The notes below the pieces were generated by a model. That model was not told the DNA's origin. It made no database searches and worked only from the letters and a program-made list of their open reading frames with translations. DNA of 64,000 bases, taken from NCBI GenBank assembly GCA_965276665.1, contig OZ255620.1, positions 3,100,001-3,164,000 on the forward strand, in the 5' to 3' direction. Shown one piece after another: positions 25,283-33,854 of the stretch. The DNA is from CAWGJC01 sp965276665. Lineage in GTDB: Bacteria > Pseudomonadota > Alphaproteobacteria > Acetobacterales > Acetobacteraceae. The position numbers were made by a program, and so were the translations under genes. Positions within the stretch are counted from its first letter, which is position 1. Every line of letters starts with the position of its first letter.

Positions 25283-26431
25283 ATGCATCGCATTCCCACC
25301 CTCCCCGACATGATCCGGGCGACGCGACTCACCCGCCAAGGACGGCTCACCCGATCGACCGCTGTGCTGCAAGATCTGCTGCGCGGCGGTGTCGCGGCCG
25401 ATGCCGCCAATGTTGCCGCGCGCGTGATGGGAGCGACGCCGGAGGCCAATCGCGCGGCGCGCTTTCCGACGGATGCATCTCGTGCGCCTTCGGGTGACCC
25501 GCGATTCCTGACAGCAGAATTCGATAGTGTGGCCGGACATCGCCGCTACAAGCTCTACGTTCCGAGCCGGTATCGCGGCGAGTCCGTGCCGCTCGTCGTC
25601 ATGCTGCATGGTTGCACCCAATCGCCGGACGACTTCGCCGCCGGCACGCGGATGAACGAATTTGCCGAACAGCACGGCTTTCTCGTCGCCTACCCTGCGC
25701 AGCCGGTTTCGGCCAACGCGCAGAAATGCTGGAACTGGTTCAGGCCGGGCGATCAGGGGCGCAGCCGGGGCGAACCGGCGCTGATCGCGGGGATCACCCA
25801 CGAGATCATGCAGCATTACGCGGTGGACAAGGCGCGCGTCTACGTCGCCGGGCTGTCGGCCGGGGGCGCCGCCGCCGCCATCATGGGCGCCGCCTATCCC
25901 GATCTCTATGCTGCGATCGGCGTGCATTCCGGCCTTGCCTGCGGCGTGGCACGCGACGTCGCGTCCGCATTCAGCGCGATGCGCCAGGGCGGCGCCGCGC
26001 CGGCGGTCGCTCCGCCGGGCCGGGTCGGTCTGGGACCGGCGAGGATCGTCCCGACGATCGTGTTCCATGCGGATCGCGACTCCACGGTGCATCCGGCAAA
26101 TGGCGACCAGGTCATGGCGCAGGCGGCCGGATCCGCTGCAGACGATCTTCGTACGGCCGCCGAGGACGGCCAGGTTCCCGGCGGTCATCGCTATCGCCGA
26201 ACCGTCTACACGGACCCCGCCGGCAATCCGATGCTGGAGCAATGGATCATTCATGGCGGCGGCCATGCTTGGTCCGGCGGCGACGCGCACGGGTCCTATA
26301 CGGACCCTCGCGGGCCCGACGCTTCGCAGGAGATGCTGCGCTTCTTCTTCGCGCATCGACATCCTGCCGCGCGCACCTCGGACGATCGGTCAGACGGGTT
26401 AGGGATGCGGGCGCCGCCTCCGTCTTGCTGA
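25283..26431 (+). CDS. PHB depolymerase family esterase
   Basis: About 382 residues, with the ATG at 25283 chosen over 25256. The alpha/beta-hydrolase carries the oxyanion motif MLHGCTQ, the serine elbow VAGLSAGGAAA, an aspartate in FHADRDSTVHPAN and the catalytic histidine in HGGGHAWSGG, so the triad is complete. This family covers polyhydroxyalkanoate depolymerases and feruloyl/poly-ester esterases. No clear signal peptide is seen, suggesting an intracellular enzyme. The gene ends in a less conserved Arg/Asp-rich tail near the IS5 remnant. Confidence 0.87.
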   Translation: MHRIPTLPDMIRATRLTRQGRLTRSTAVLQDLLRGGVAADAANVAARVMGATPEANRAARFPTDASRAPSGDPRFLTAEFDSVAGHRRYKLYVPSRYRGESVPLVVMLHGCTQSPDDFAAGTRMNEFAEQHGFLVAYPAQPVSANAQKCWNWFRPGDQGRSRGEPALIAGITHEIMQHYAVDKARVYVAGLSAGGAAAAIMGAAYPDLYAAIGVHSGLACGVARDVASAFSAMRQGGAAPAVAPPGRVGLGPARIVPTIVFHADRDSTVHPANGDQVMAQAAGSAADDLRTAAEDGQVPGGHRYRRTVYTDPAGNPMLEQWIIHGGGHAWSGGDAHGSYTDPRGPDASQEMLRFFFAHRHPAARTSDDRSDGLGMRAPPPSC

Positions 26432-26538
26432 TGAGAGCATCATCCCCTCGAACGGACTCGTTCGAGCGGATAAAGATGCTCGCCAACAACGAGCTAGAGC
26501 GTGTGCCGTGAGTAAATGAGAACGGAACATGCTCTAGC

Positions 26539-26986
26539 AGGCTGTTGAAGAAGTCGATAGCGGGCGCTGACCTAGCGCGATTCATTTCCGCTCGCAGCGA
26601 TCGGGGAAGGTGGATGCGGGGTTTGGACCGGCGGTCTGGGAGGCGCTGAGCGAGGACTTCTCGAAGCTATACTCGGCGAGGATGTGGCGACCCTCGATCC
26701 CGCCGGAGATGCTGCTTCGGGGATGCTGCCGCAGGCGTTCTACTCGCTCCGGTCGGAGCGGCAGCTGATGGAACGGCCGGAGTTCGACCTGTTGTTCCGC
26801 TGGTTCGTGGGGCTGGGTGTCGACGATGCGGCCCGGGACCATTCGAGCTTCACCACCGGCTGCTGGATGGCGAGATCGCGGCCAAGTTCCTGACGGCGGT
26901 GCTGACCCGGCCGAAGGTAAAGCGACTTCTTTCGACCGATCACTCCAGTGGCGACGGCACGCTGATCGTGGCCTGGGCGTCGATGA
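26539..26986 (+). mobile_element. IS5-family insertion sequence remnant, 5' half with two frameshifts
   Basis: The left end resembles an IS5-type terminus (CAGGCTGTTGAAGAAGTC at 26539). Conceptual translation in three successive frames gives the family N-terminus: WRPSIPPEMLLRG, then LRSERQLMERPEFDLLFRWF with VGLGVDD, then LLDGEIAAKFLTAVLTRPKV and RLLSTDHSSGDGTLIVAWAS. Homology stops at about 26986, and the DDE catalytic part and right end are missing. It abuts and truncates a TetR gene. Confidence 0.8.
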
Positions 26987-27273
26987 TAGAGAGCGCGAGC
27001 AGCGGCGAATAAAGCTCCTGCGCACGGCAAGAGGAGCGCTTGAGATGCCGCCCGCCGCTTGAGCACGGCGAGCCAGAGCGCATCCTTGTTCCCGACATAG
27101 ACGTAGAGCATACGTTTGTTGATGCCCGAGCGCGCCGCGATCGCATCCACGCGCGCACCGGCAAAGCCATGTGCCGCGAACTCCGCCATCGCCGCATCGA
27201 GGATCCTGAGCCGCGAGGCGACTTGGCGTTCCTGGCCGCGCGCGACGAGTGGGGCAGACGCAAAACCGGTCAT
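26987..27273 (-). pseudogene. TetR-family regulator, truncated after the DNA-binding domain
   Basis: From the ATG at 27273 the product has a normal TetR helix-turn-helix: RILDAAMAEFAAHGFAGARV, DAIAARSGINKRMLYVYVGN, KDALW. After about 95 residues it runs into antisense IS5 sequence, so the ligand-binding domain is gone. It lies five bases past the 2-hydroxyacid dehydrogenase stop on the same strand, so it was probably co-transcribed with it. Confidence 0.8.
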
Positions 27274-27278
27274 GATTC

Positions 27279-28307
27279 TCAGGCGATCCGCTCGAGATCC
27301 GCCTCGCGCACGGGATGCAGAGGCGGCTCACCCGCGAGGAAACGTTCGATCTCCTCGATCTCGAGCCGCGCCATGCGCCAGAGCTCGTTGCCTTGCGCAC
27401 CCGCCATATGCGGCGTGAGCACGACATTCTCCAGATCGTAGAACCGAGATTCCGGCGGCAGCGGATCCGGGAGCGGCGTGTCGATGAACGCGTTGAGCCG
27501 CCGGCTGACGAGTTCATCCTCCAACGCCCCATGCTCGACGAGCCAGCCCCGCGCGGTATTGACAAGCCAGGTGCCGTCGCGCATGGCGGCGAGCTGCTTC
27601 CGCCCGATCATGTGCCGCGTTCCCGGCAGCGCGGGGGCGTGGAGCGAGACGAGATCCGCCCATCCCATTAGCGCGTCTAGTTCCATCGTTCGGACGCCCA
27701 GCGAGGCAGCATCGGCCGCGCCAAGATACGGGTCGAACACCCGCAATTCGAATTCGAACCGCTGCAGATGCCTTATCACCAATCGCCCGATATGCGAGGC
27801 GCCCACGATGCCGATGCGCCGGGAATAATTGCCAATGCGCGGATTGTCGTAGCTCATCCGCGTATCCGTTCCCTTTCGCCCGCGCGAGGCGCGGTGCTGG
27901 TCGCGGAAACGGAACGTGTCCTTGTTGCACATCAGGATCGCGGCGAGTGCGAATTCCGCCACGGGAACCGCCATCGCCGCCACCGCCGAAGTCACGACGA
28001 TGCCGCGCCGCCACAGTGCAGGCGTCGCGAACGGTTTCACGGAGGCGGCGGAATACGCAACCATCCGCAATCTCGGCGCGCGCGCCACCACCTCTTTGGT
28101 AATCGGCGGGCAACCCCAGCAGGCGAAGATGATTTCCGTCTCGGCGAGCAGCGAAGCGGCTGCGTCGCTGCTGAATTCGACTAGCGGCGCTCGGGAGGGA
28201 ATGCGGACAACGCGTTCGAGCCGCTCCCAATCTTCCGGGCGGAAAAGTCCGGGAGGCAATTCCTCCCGCATGGAGAGCACGAGTTGCGGCTTTGAGTCCT
28301 TGCTCAT
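27279..28307 (-). CDS. D-isomer-specific 2-hydroxyacid dehydrogenase family protein
   Basis: A 342-residue NAD(P)-dependent dehydrogenase. The nucleotide-binding motif GIVGASHIGRLV (near residue 165) is a GxGxxG variant with Ala-Ser-His inserted at the middle position. The catalytic arginine is in VNTARGWLVE and the histidine in LTPHMAGAQ; the acidic partner lies in the segment before it. It reduces or oxidises a 2-keto/2-hydroxy acid. It is 12 bases downstream of the sugar-binding protein gene on the same strand, which links it to uptake and use of the transported substrate. Confidence 0.87.
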   Translation of the reverse strand: MSKDSKPQLVLSMREELPPGLFRPEDWERLERVVRIPSRAPLVEFSSDAAASLLAETEIIFACWGCPPITKEVVARAPRLRMVAYSAASVKPFATPALWRRGIVVTSAVAAMAVPVAEFALAAILMCNKDTFRFRDQHRASRGRKGTDTRMSYDNPRIGNYSRRIGIVGASHIGRLVIRHLQRFEFELRVFDPYLGAADAASLGVRTMELDALMGWADLVSLHAPALPGTRHMIGRKQLAAMRDGTWLVNTARGWLVEHGALEDELVSRRLNAFIDTPLPDPLPPESRFYDLENVVLTPHMAGAQGNELWRMARLEIEEIERFLAGEPPLHPVREADLERIA

Positions 28308-28319
28308 GGATGCCTCTGC

Positions 28320-29591
28320 TCAGAACACCGATTTAGCATCCTCGAGCAACTTTTTCGCACCCTGTCCACTGGTCAGCCGGCCGAAGGCGACCATCTGTGC
28401 GGTCGGCCGCATCACCGTATGGTCGAAGTCGCTCGCCCCCACTGGCGCCGTCACGGAGGGACCGACCTTGTCCTGAATGGCGTTGAGGTAGTCGATGCCG
28501 ATCTGCTCCGTCGGCGAAAGATCGGCCTTGATCGCATCGCGCACCGAGCGCAGCACCGGCACGCCGCGCTCGACGCCGATGATCTTCGCGGAATCCGCGC
28601 TGGTGACGAACCAAGAGATGAAAGCCGCCGCCGCTTCCGGATTCCTGCTGGTTGCCGCCACGCTCCAGATCAGCGCCGGGCGATAGAACAGCCCCGGCTT
28701 TGCGCCCTGGTCGCCGTTTGGCAGCGGCGCGAGCGACAGGCGATGTTTCGTCATGGCCTGATAGCCGATCAGGTAATTCGAGAATTCGATGTCAAGCGCA
28801 GCGGTTCCGCGCGCAAGTGGCGTCGTCGGGATCTGCCCGTCATCGAGCGAGGCGACATCCGCGGGCACGCAGCCGCCGCGCTTGCGCAGATCGGACCAGT
28901 AATCAAACCATTCTGTCGCGTCATCGGCATCGAAGCCGAGTCCGTGCCCCTTGTAGAGCGACTTGCCGCGTTGGATCAGCCAGGTGTCAAAGGCGTAGTA
29001 ATGCCCACTGCCGTCTGCCAGACCCCAGTAGTTCGGCTTGTTGACCTTCCTCGTGATCTCCACGGCAAGACTGGCGAGTCCGGCCCAGGTCGTCGTGTAT
29101 TCCGGCGGGTTGAGGCCGGCGTCATGCAGTACATCCGCGTCATAGACGATCGCATAGGCGTTGATACCCTGGGCGACGCCCCAGGTCTTCCCATCGAGCT
29201 GCCCGAGCGCCAGCATCTCCTTGCCGAAATCGTCGATCGCGAGCGGGTTCGGGATGTATTTGTCGAGCTGCAGGGCGGCGCCGCGGCTCGCGTAATCGGC
29301 CAGCGAATACGCATCGAGCTGGAAGATGTCGGCAAGATCGCGCCCGGCGATCTGGGTCGCGATCTTTGTCCAGTAATCACCGCCGGCCGGCTGACCGACC
29401 AGCGTCACGTCCGGATGAAGCTTGTGATACGAACCTAAATCCGCAGTGGTGCGGCGGATGCGCTCCTGCGAGCCCCACCATGTCATCCGGAGCCGCGTCT
29501 CCGCCGCACGCGCTAAGGGGCCGCCCAGCACGGCTCCGCCCATTGTGGCCGAGCCTGTGAGGAATCGGCGGCGCGGGATGTTGGTGGGCAT
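28320..29591 (-). CDS. ABC transporter extracellular sugar-binding protein (family 1)
   Basis: About 423 residues from the ATG at 29591, supported by a GGGGAG eight bases upstream. The N-terminus is a twin-arginine signal (RRRFLTGSATMGGAVLGG) with cleavage near ARA, so it is a folded periplasmic protein. The body is a solute-binding protein 1 fold with DIFQLDAYSLADYASRG and typical PAGGDYWTKI features. It delivers a sugar or related solute to the permeases encoded divergently at 29976-31761. Confidence 0.88.
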   Translation of the reverse strand: MPTNIPRRRFLTGSATMGGAVLGGPLARAAETRLRMTWWGSQERIRRTTADLGSYHKLHPDVTLVGQPAGGDYWTKIATQIAGRDLADIFQLDAYSLADYASRGAALQLDKYIPNPLAIDDFGKEMLALGQLDGKTWGVAQGINAYAIVYDADVLHDAGLNPPEYTTTWAGLASLAVEITRKVNKPNYWGLADGSGHYYAFDTWLIQRGKSLYKGHGLGFDADDATEWFDYWSDLRKRGGCVPADVASLDDGQIPTTPLARGTAALDIEFSNYLIGYQAMTKHRLSLAPLPNGDQGAKPGLFYRPALIWSVAATSRNPEAAAAFISWFVTSADSAKIIGVERGVPVLRSVRDAIKADLSPTEQIGIDYLNAIQDKVGPSVTAPVGASDFDHTVMRPTAQMVAFGRLTSGQGAKKLLEDAKSVF

Positions 29592-29975
29592 GTTCGTTCT
29601 CCCCATGTCATCCTTGCAATTGATTAGCGTGACGATCGCCCAATTGATCGGCATGGCGATCGTCGCGCCAGCGAGGACAATGGAGCGGCTCAACGGAAAT
29701 GAACGTCATCGTTCTCCGTTGCCGCACCCTCGGTCAGTGATGCTGCCGCACTGGTAACTAGCAAGATATTTTTCTCCTCCTCGACGGTGACGTCAATCCG
29801 GCACTCATTGCGTCTTTCATTTAAGGCCGCCTTGACGTGATGGGCCGCCCGCGTCTAGCCAAAGGAATTCATCGGTTACGGAACGCCACGCGTTGCCGCA
29901 TAAGCAAGAACAGCAGCGGGGAGTTGGAGGGTTAATGGAACGTCCCTTGCGTGCCGCTCCGCCGCGGAGCGCGGC
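29592..29975. promoter_or_regulatory. Divergent promoter region of the sugar ABC importer with 24-bp tandem repeat
   Basis: This 384-bp region separates the leftward binding-protein gene from the rightward permease genes. Two 24-bp units at 29617-29640 and 29641-29664 match at 19 of 24 positions, both beginning CAATTGAT, just upstream of the binding-protein ribosome site. Such adjacent direct repeats are candidate operators. An AT-rich patch at 29756-29775 may be a promoter. No gene is seen here. Confidence 0.5.
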
Positions 29976-30914
29976 ATGACCGCGGCCGCTGCGGTTGCTG
30001 CGCCTTGGTCCGCGGCGGCCCGCAGGAGAGCGCAGAGCCGGTTGCGCCACCATCTCGCGGGATATGCGTTCCTCGCGCCCTGGCTGGTCGGATTTTTCGG
30101 CCTCACGCTGGGCCCTGCGCTGATCTCGCTCTATCTGAGCTTCACCCGTTTCGACATGATGGGCAGCGCGCGCTGGATCGGCGCCGCCAATTACGTTCAC
30201 CTCGCGACGGATGACAGCAAGTTTTGGGGCGCGCTACAGGTCACGGGCCTCTATGTCGTACTCTCCGTGCCCCTCAAGCTCGCCTTTGCGCTCCTGGTCG
30301 CGACGGTACTCAATCGCGGGATGCGCGGCCTCTCGGTTTATCGCGCGATCTTCTATTTGCCGTCCCTGCTCGGCGGCAGTGTCGCCGTGTCGATCCTGTG
30401 GCGCGAAATCTTCGCGAGCGGCGGATTGGTGACGCATCTCCTGGCGCTCGCCGGCATCCACAGCACGGGCCTCATCTCGGACCCCGACACCGCGCTCTAT
30501 ACTCTGGTGATCCTGAGCGTATGGCAGTTCGGCAGCCCGATGATCATCTTCCTGGCCGGGCTCCGGCAGATCCCGCGCGAGCTCTATGAGGCGGCGAGCC
30601 TCGACGGCGCGACGCGATGGCAGCAATTCCTGCGTGTGACACTGCCGATGTTGACGCCGGTGATCTTCTTCAACCTTGTAGTGCAGACGGTGGATGCCTT
30701 GAAGGCCTTCACGCCGGCCTTCATTATCAGTGACGGCACCGGCGGGCCGGTGGATTCCACGCTATTCTATACGCTCTATCTATTCCAGCAGGCCTTCACC
30801 GCCTTCAAGATGGGCTACGCCTCCGCGCTCGCCTGGGTGCTGGTCATTCTGATCACCTGCGTCACGGCCTTCGCCTTCCTGAGCTCGCGCTATTGGGTGC
30901 ATTACACTGACTGA
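29976..30914 (+). CDS. ABC sugar transporter permease (MalF/UgpA type)
   Basis: A 312-residue inner-membrane permease with six hydrophobic segments, the first being YAFLAPWLVGFFGLTLGPAL. The EAA loop that docks the ATPase is EAASLDGATRWQQFLRVTLP near residue 208. It pairs with the second permease, five bases downstream. No ABC ATPase gene is found in this operon, so a multi-task ATPase encoded elsewhere would have to serve it. Confidence 0.9.
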   Translation: MTAAAAVAAPWSAAARRRAQSRLRHHLAGYAFLAPWLVGFFGLTLGPALISLYLSFTRFDMMGSARWIGAANYVHLATDDSKFWGALQVTGLYVVLSVPLKLAFALLVATVLNRGMRGLSVYRAIFYLPSLLGGSVAVSILWREIFASGGLVTHLLALAGIHSTGLISDPDTALYTLVILSVWQFGSPMIIFLAGLRQIPRELYEAASLDGATRWQQFLRVTLPMLTPVIFFNLVVQTVDALKAFTPAFIISDGTGGPVDSTLFYTLYLFQQAFTAFKMGYASALAWVLVILITCVTAFAFLSSRYWVHYTD

Positions 30915-30918
30915 GCAC

Positions 30919-31761
30919 GTGGCACGCCGTACCACGTCGAATACGGCATTGCTGCGGCATGGCGCGTTGTGCCTCGCCTCCATCGTGATGCTATATCCGC
31001 TGCTCTGGATGCTCGCGAGTTCATTCAAGGAGAATACCGACATCCTGACGAGTATCTCGCTGTTGCCGCGCCACCTCGATTTCTCCGCCTATCTGCGCGG
31101 GTGGAGCGGCCTGCAGGTGAGCTTTGGACGGTTCTTCTGGAACTCGGCGGTCATTGCTGTGCTCTCGGTCATCGGCAACGTCGTGTCATGTTCGCTCGCG
31201 GCGTTCGCCTTCGCCCGGCTGCGCTTCGCCGGGCGGGGGCTATGGTTCGCGCTGATGCTCGGCACGATGATGATGCCGTACCATGCCACGATGATCCCGC
31301 AATACGTGCTCTTCCGTTACCTGGGCTGGGTCAATACGTTCCTGCCGCTCGTAGTCCCGAAATTTCTCGCCGTTGACGCGTTCTTCATCTTTCTAATGGT
31401 ACAATTCTTTCGCTCCATTCCGAGCGAGCTCGACGAGGCGGCGATGATCGACGGGTGCGGTTCATGGCGCATCTACTGGCACGTGATGCTGCCGCTCTCG
31501 TTGCCCGTGCTCGCGACGGCGGCGATCTTCTCCTTCATCTGGACTTGGGATGATTTCTTCGGGCCGCTGATTTATCTGAATGACATGGGAACCTATACGG
31601 CGCAGGTGGGGCTACGCACCTTCGTCGATTCCGGCGGCGAGTCCGATTGGGCGGCGCTCTTCGCCATGTCGACGCTCAACCTGCTGCCGGTGTTTCTGCT
31701 TTTCCTGTTCTTCCAGCGCCTGCTCATCGAGGGCATCGCGACGACGGGGTTGAAAGGCTGA
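30919..31761 (+). CDS. ABC sugar transporter permease (MalG/UgpE type)
   Basis: A 280-residue permease starting at GTG 30919. It has six membrane helices and an EAA loop reading DEAAMIDGCGSWRIYWHVML near residue 175, as in the carbohydrate uptake family 1. It forms a heterodimer with the preceding permease. Transposon debris begins about 100 bases after its stop, where an ATPase gene might once have been. Confidence 0.9.
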   Translation: MARRTTSNTALLRHGALCLASIVMLYPLLWMLASSFKENTDILTSISLLPRHLDFSAYLRGWSGLQVSFGRFFWNSAVIAVLSVIGNVVSCSLAAFAFARLRFAGRGLWFALMLGTMMMPYHATMIPQYVLFRYLGWVNTFLPLVVPKFLAVDAFFIFLMVQFFRSIPSELDEAAMIDGCGSWRIYWHVMLPLSLPVLATAAIFSFIWTWDDFFGPLIYLNDMGTYTAQVGLRTFVDSGGESDWAALFAMSTLNLLPVFLLFLFFQRLLIEGIATTGLKG

Positions 31762-31865
31762 TCATCGCGGACCGCTGGCGCTTGAACCCGCCGCGAATCC
31801 GCCTGATCCGGTTCGGAGTCTTACCGTCGACCGACGCTCAGGCCAGGTTCTTCACGGCAGCGCCA

Positions 31866-32135
31866 CCACGATTAAGGCGGTCCGTCGTGCGATACAGCAG
31901 AGTTAAGTGAGCCCGAGGGCGCTGGCTCGCCGCTACGGCATCAACCAGAAGACGGTCGCGAAGGGAAAGCGGCGGACCTCCGTCGCCGACTTGCCTAAAG
32001 GTCCGCGGAAGCCCCGCTCGACCAGCCTCTTTGTCACGGACGGGGCCATCGTCGTCGCGTTCCGCAGCACACGCTGCTGCCCCTCGAAGACTGCCTCTAC
32101 ACGCTCCCGCCCACTGACATGACGGGCCAGGACTC
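31866..32135 (+). mobile_element. IS481-family transposase remnant
   Basis: Translation gives the family N-terminal HTH: TIKAVRRAIQQS, an in-frame TAA, then SPRALARRYGINQKTVAKGK and RRTSVADLPKGPRKPRS. The next expected segment (VAFRRHTLLPLDDCLY) appears only after a frameshift. The catalytic DDE part is absent. It is a decayed N-terminal piece. Confidence 0.75.
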
Positions 32136-32308
32136 CTGCGCCCAAGGTTGATTGAGACACCTCGTAAGCGGACGATTCCCCCAGGATCTAACCTGAGCTT
32201 CTGTCCGGAAGCGAATACGTCGCCGAGGTTGATGCGACGCTTTCGCGAGAGGCTTGCGGCGGTCCGCCGAGCACTCGGCTCAAGCTGGCTGGAGCATCGT
32301 CCGCAGCG
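32136..32308. other. Unassigned sequence between the IS481 and MFS fragments
   Basis: No reading frame or motif here could be assigned. It may be unrecognised IS sequence or the lost remainder of a neighbouring gene. Confidence 0.3.
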
Positions 32309-32710
32309 CTACAAGCGAAACAGGTCCCGAGGTGATGCGAGCACGGCCGTAAACGCCGCGTTGCCGAACCCCAAGCCCTGAACCGCCTTGAGAACGACGA
32401 GCTGCCAATGGCTTGTGACGAAGGCGCACGCGAAGGTCGCCAGCGCGAGGGTTGCGACCGTCACCTGCAACGCCTTCACGCGTCCAAACCGGTCGCCCAG
32501 CGCGCCGCCGAGCCAGCCGCCGAACGCTCCGACAAACAACGTGATGGAGCCGAGCAGGCCGGCTTCCGCCTTGCTGATGCCGAAGGCGACAATGAGCGCC
32601 GGGATCGCCAGGCTGAGCATCTGGACGTCGAGTGCGTCGAGACTCCAGCCTCCGAAGCTCGCCCAGAATGTCCGCTTCTCCGTCCGCGAGCTTTCGCTAT
32701 ACCATGTCAT
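32309..32710 (-). pseudogene. MFS transporter, N-terminal fragment
   Basis: The 133-residue product starts like an aromatic-acid or sialic-acid MFS carrier: FGGWSLDALDVQMLSLAIPA is helix one, GALGDRFGRVKAL is the loop 2-3 signature, and four helices are present. Homology stops after LKAVQGLGFGNAAF; the last residues are unrelated, so about two thirds of the transporter is missing. It follows the GntR gene on the same strand by 39 bases, so regulator and transporter were probably one operon. Confidence 0.8.
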
Positions 32711-32749
32711 GGCGTTGATCCTCCCGACTTTCTCGTTGGTTTCAGGTCT

Positions 32750-33541
32750 TCACCTGATTTCGGCGTGGTAGCGGAACCGGTCGGCTGGACCGCGCGACCG
32801 ACGCCATTCGATCGGTCGGCGCTCCGGATCGAAGGCGGTGCGTTCGATGACGATGAGAGGCGCGCCTGGCGTTCGGCCGAGCAGCCGCGCCTGCATGCGG
32901 CTCGCGGCCTCGACTGTCAGAACCTCGTCGACCGAAGCAACCATCTGTCCGCAATGCTCTTCGTAGAGCGGGTAGAGGAGATCGCCGAACGTCGCCGGGT
33001 CGATGTCAAGCAACGCCGCGAACCGTGCTTTCTCAAGCCAGATCTCCTCGGCGAGAAGGGGCACCCCGTCGATACGGCGTAGCCGCGAGACGTTGATAAC
33101 CGCCTCGCCGTCTCGAAGGCGTAGCGCCGAGGCGACGGCGGAGGGAGCCGGCAGGATCTTGCGGTGGAGGATTCGCGCCTGAGAGATTTTTTGCTCCCCT
33201 GTCTCCGATTGAAATCGGAAGAAGCGAAAGAGCGAGGAGTTGAACCGCGCCCGGCGGACGTAGGTCCCACGGCCCTGCTGCCGCTCCAGCAGTCCTTGCG
33301 CAACGAGTTGGTCAATAGCCTTACGAACGGTGCCGATGGAGAGGCCATGGCTTGATGCGAGCTCGGCCTCGGACGGGATCAAGTCACCCGGCCGCCAGTT
33401 CTGCGCACCGATCTGTGCCGCGAGATGGTCGCGGAGGCGCTGATAGAGGGGCAACCGCGAGTCTGTCGCTGATCGTATGCGAATATGAGCCTGAGTGGAG
33501 AGGAAGCGCTGCGCGTGGCGGGCTGACTTGAACCGCTCCAT
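32750..33541 (-). CDS. GntR-family (HutC/UTRA) regulator with a transposase-derived N-terminus
   Basis: The regulator body is intact: the winged HTH LYQRLRDHLAAQIGAQNWRP, then IPSEAELASSHGLSIGTVRK and RQQGRGTYV, followed by a UTRA ligand-binding domain ending near YHAEIR. There is no start codon at the usual place (about 33463-33478). The frame instead runs upstream into an IS6-family transposase C-terminus (NNRAEMSHQPTRRRERQMER and FKSARHAQRFLSTQ). Starts available are ATG 33541 and ATG 33577; 33541 is used here. The regulator is either dead or expressed as a fusion. Confidence 0.7.
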   Translation of the reverse strand: MERFKSARHAQRFLSTQAHIRIRSATDSRLPLYQRLRDHLAAQIGAQNWRPGDLIPSEAELASSHGLSIGTVRKAIDQLVAQGLLERQQGRGTYVRRARFNSSLFRFFRFQSETGEQKISQARILHRKILPAPSAVASALRLRDGEAVINVSRLRRIDGVPLLAEEIWLEKARFAALLDIDPATFGDLLYPLYEEHCGQMVASVDEVLTVEAASRMQARLLGRTPGAPLIVIERTAFDPERRPIEWRRSRGPADRFRYHAEIR

Positions 33542-33854
33542 CTGCCGCTCTCGTCTTCGCGTTGGCTGGTGCGACATTTCGGCCCGGTTGTTGAAAAGCC
33601 GGCTCTGCCGGTGCTCCACGCCGGGGAGGATGTCACACTGCGCGGCGACGTAACTCCGCAGCTTGTCCCTGACAATCACCCGCGGGACGTATTGCACCTT
33701 CAGCAATTTGCGGAAAAACACTTGGCTGCCTTCGCCGGGTGGCTCCGCACGAGGATGTCGAGCACATGTCCGTCCTGATCGACCGCGCGTTACAGGTAGT
33801 GCAGCTTGCCGCGGATGCGGACAGAAAACTCGTCCATGAACCACTTGTCGCCCG
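33490..33854 (-). mobile_element. IS6-family transposase fragment
   Basis: Conceptual translation on the minus strand gives PGDKWFMDEFSVRIRGKLHY, a TAA in place of the expected Trp, RAVDQDGHVLDILV, a frameshift, then FFRKLLK, YVPRVIVRDKLRSY and GVEHRQSRLFNNRAE to RFLSTQAHI. These are core IS6/IS26-type DDE motifs. Both ends are missing: the 5' side is joined to an IS21 istA gene and the 3' side to the GntR gene. Confidence 0.82.
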
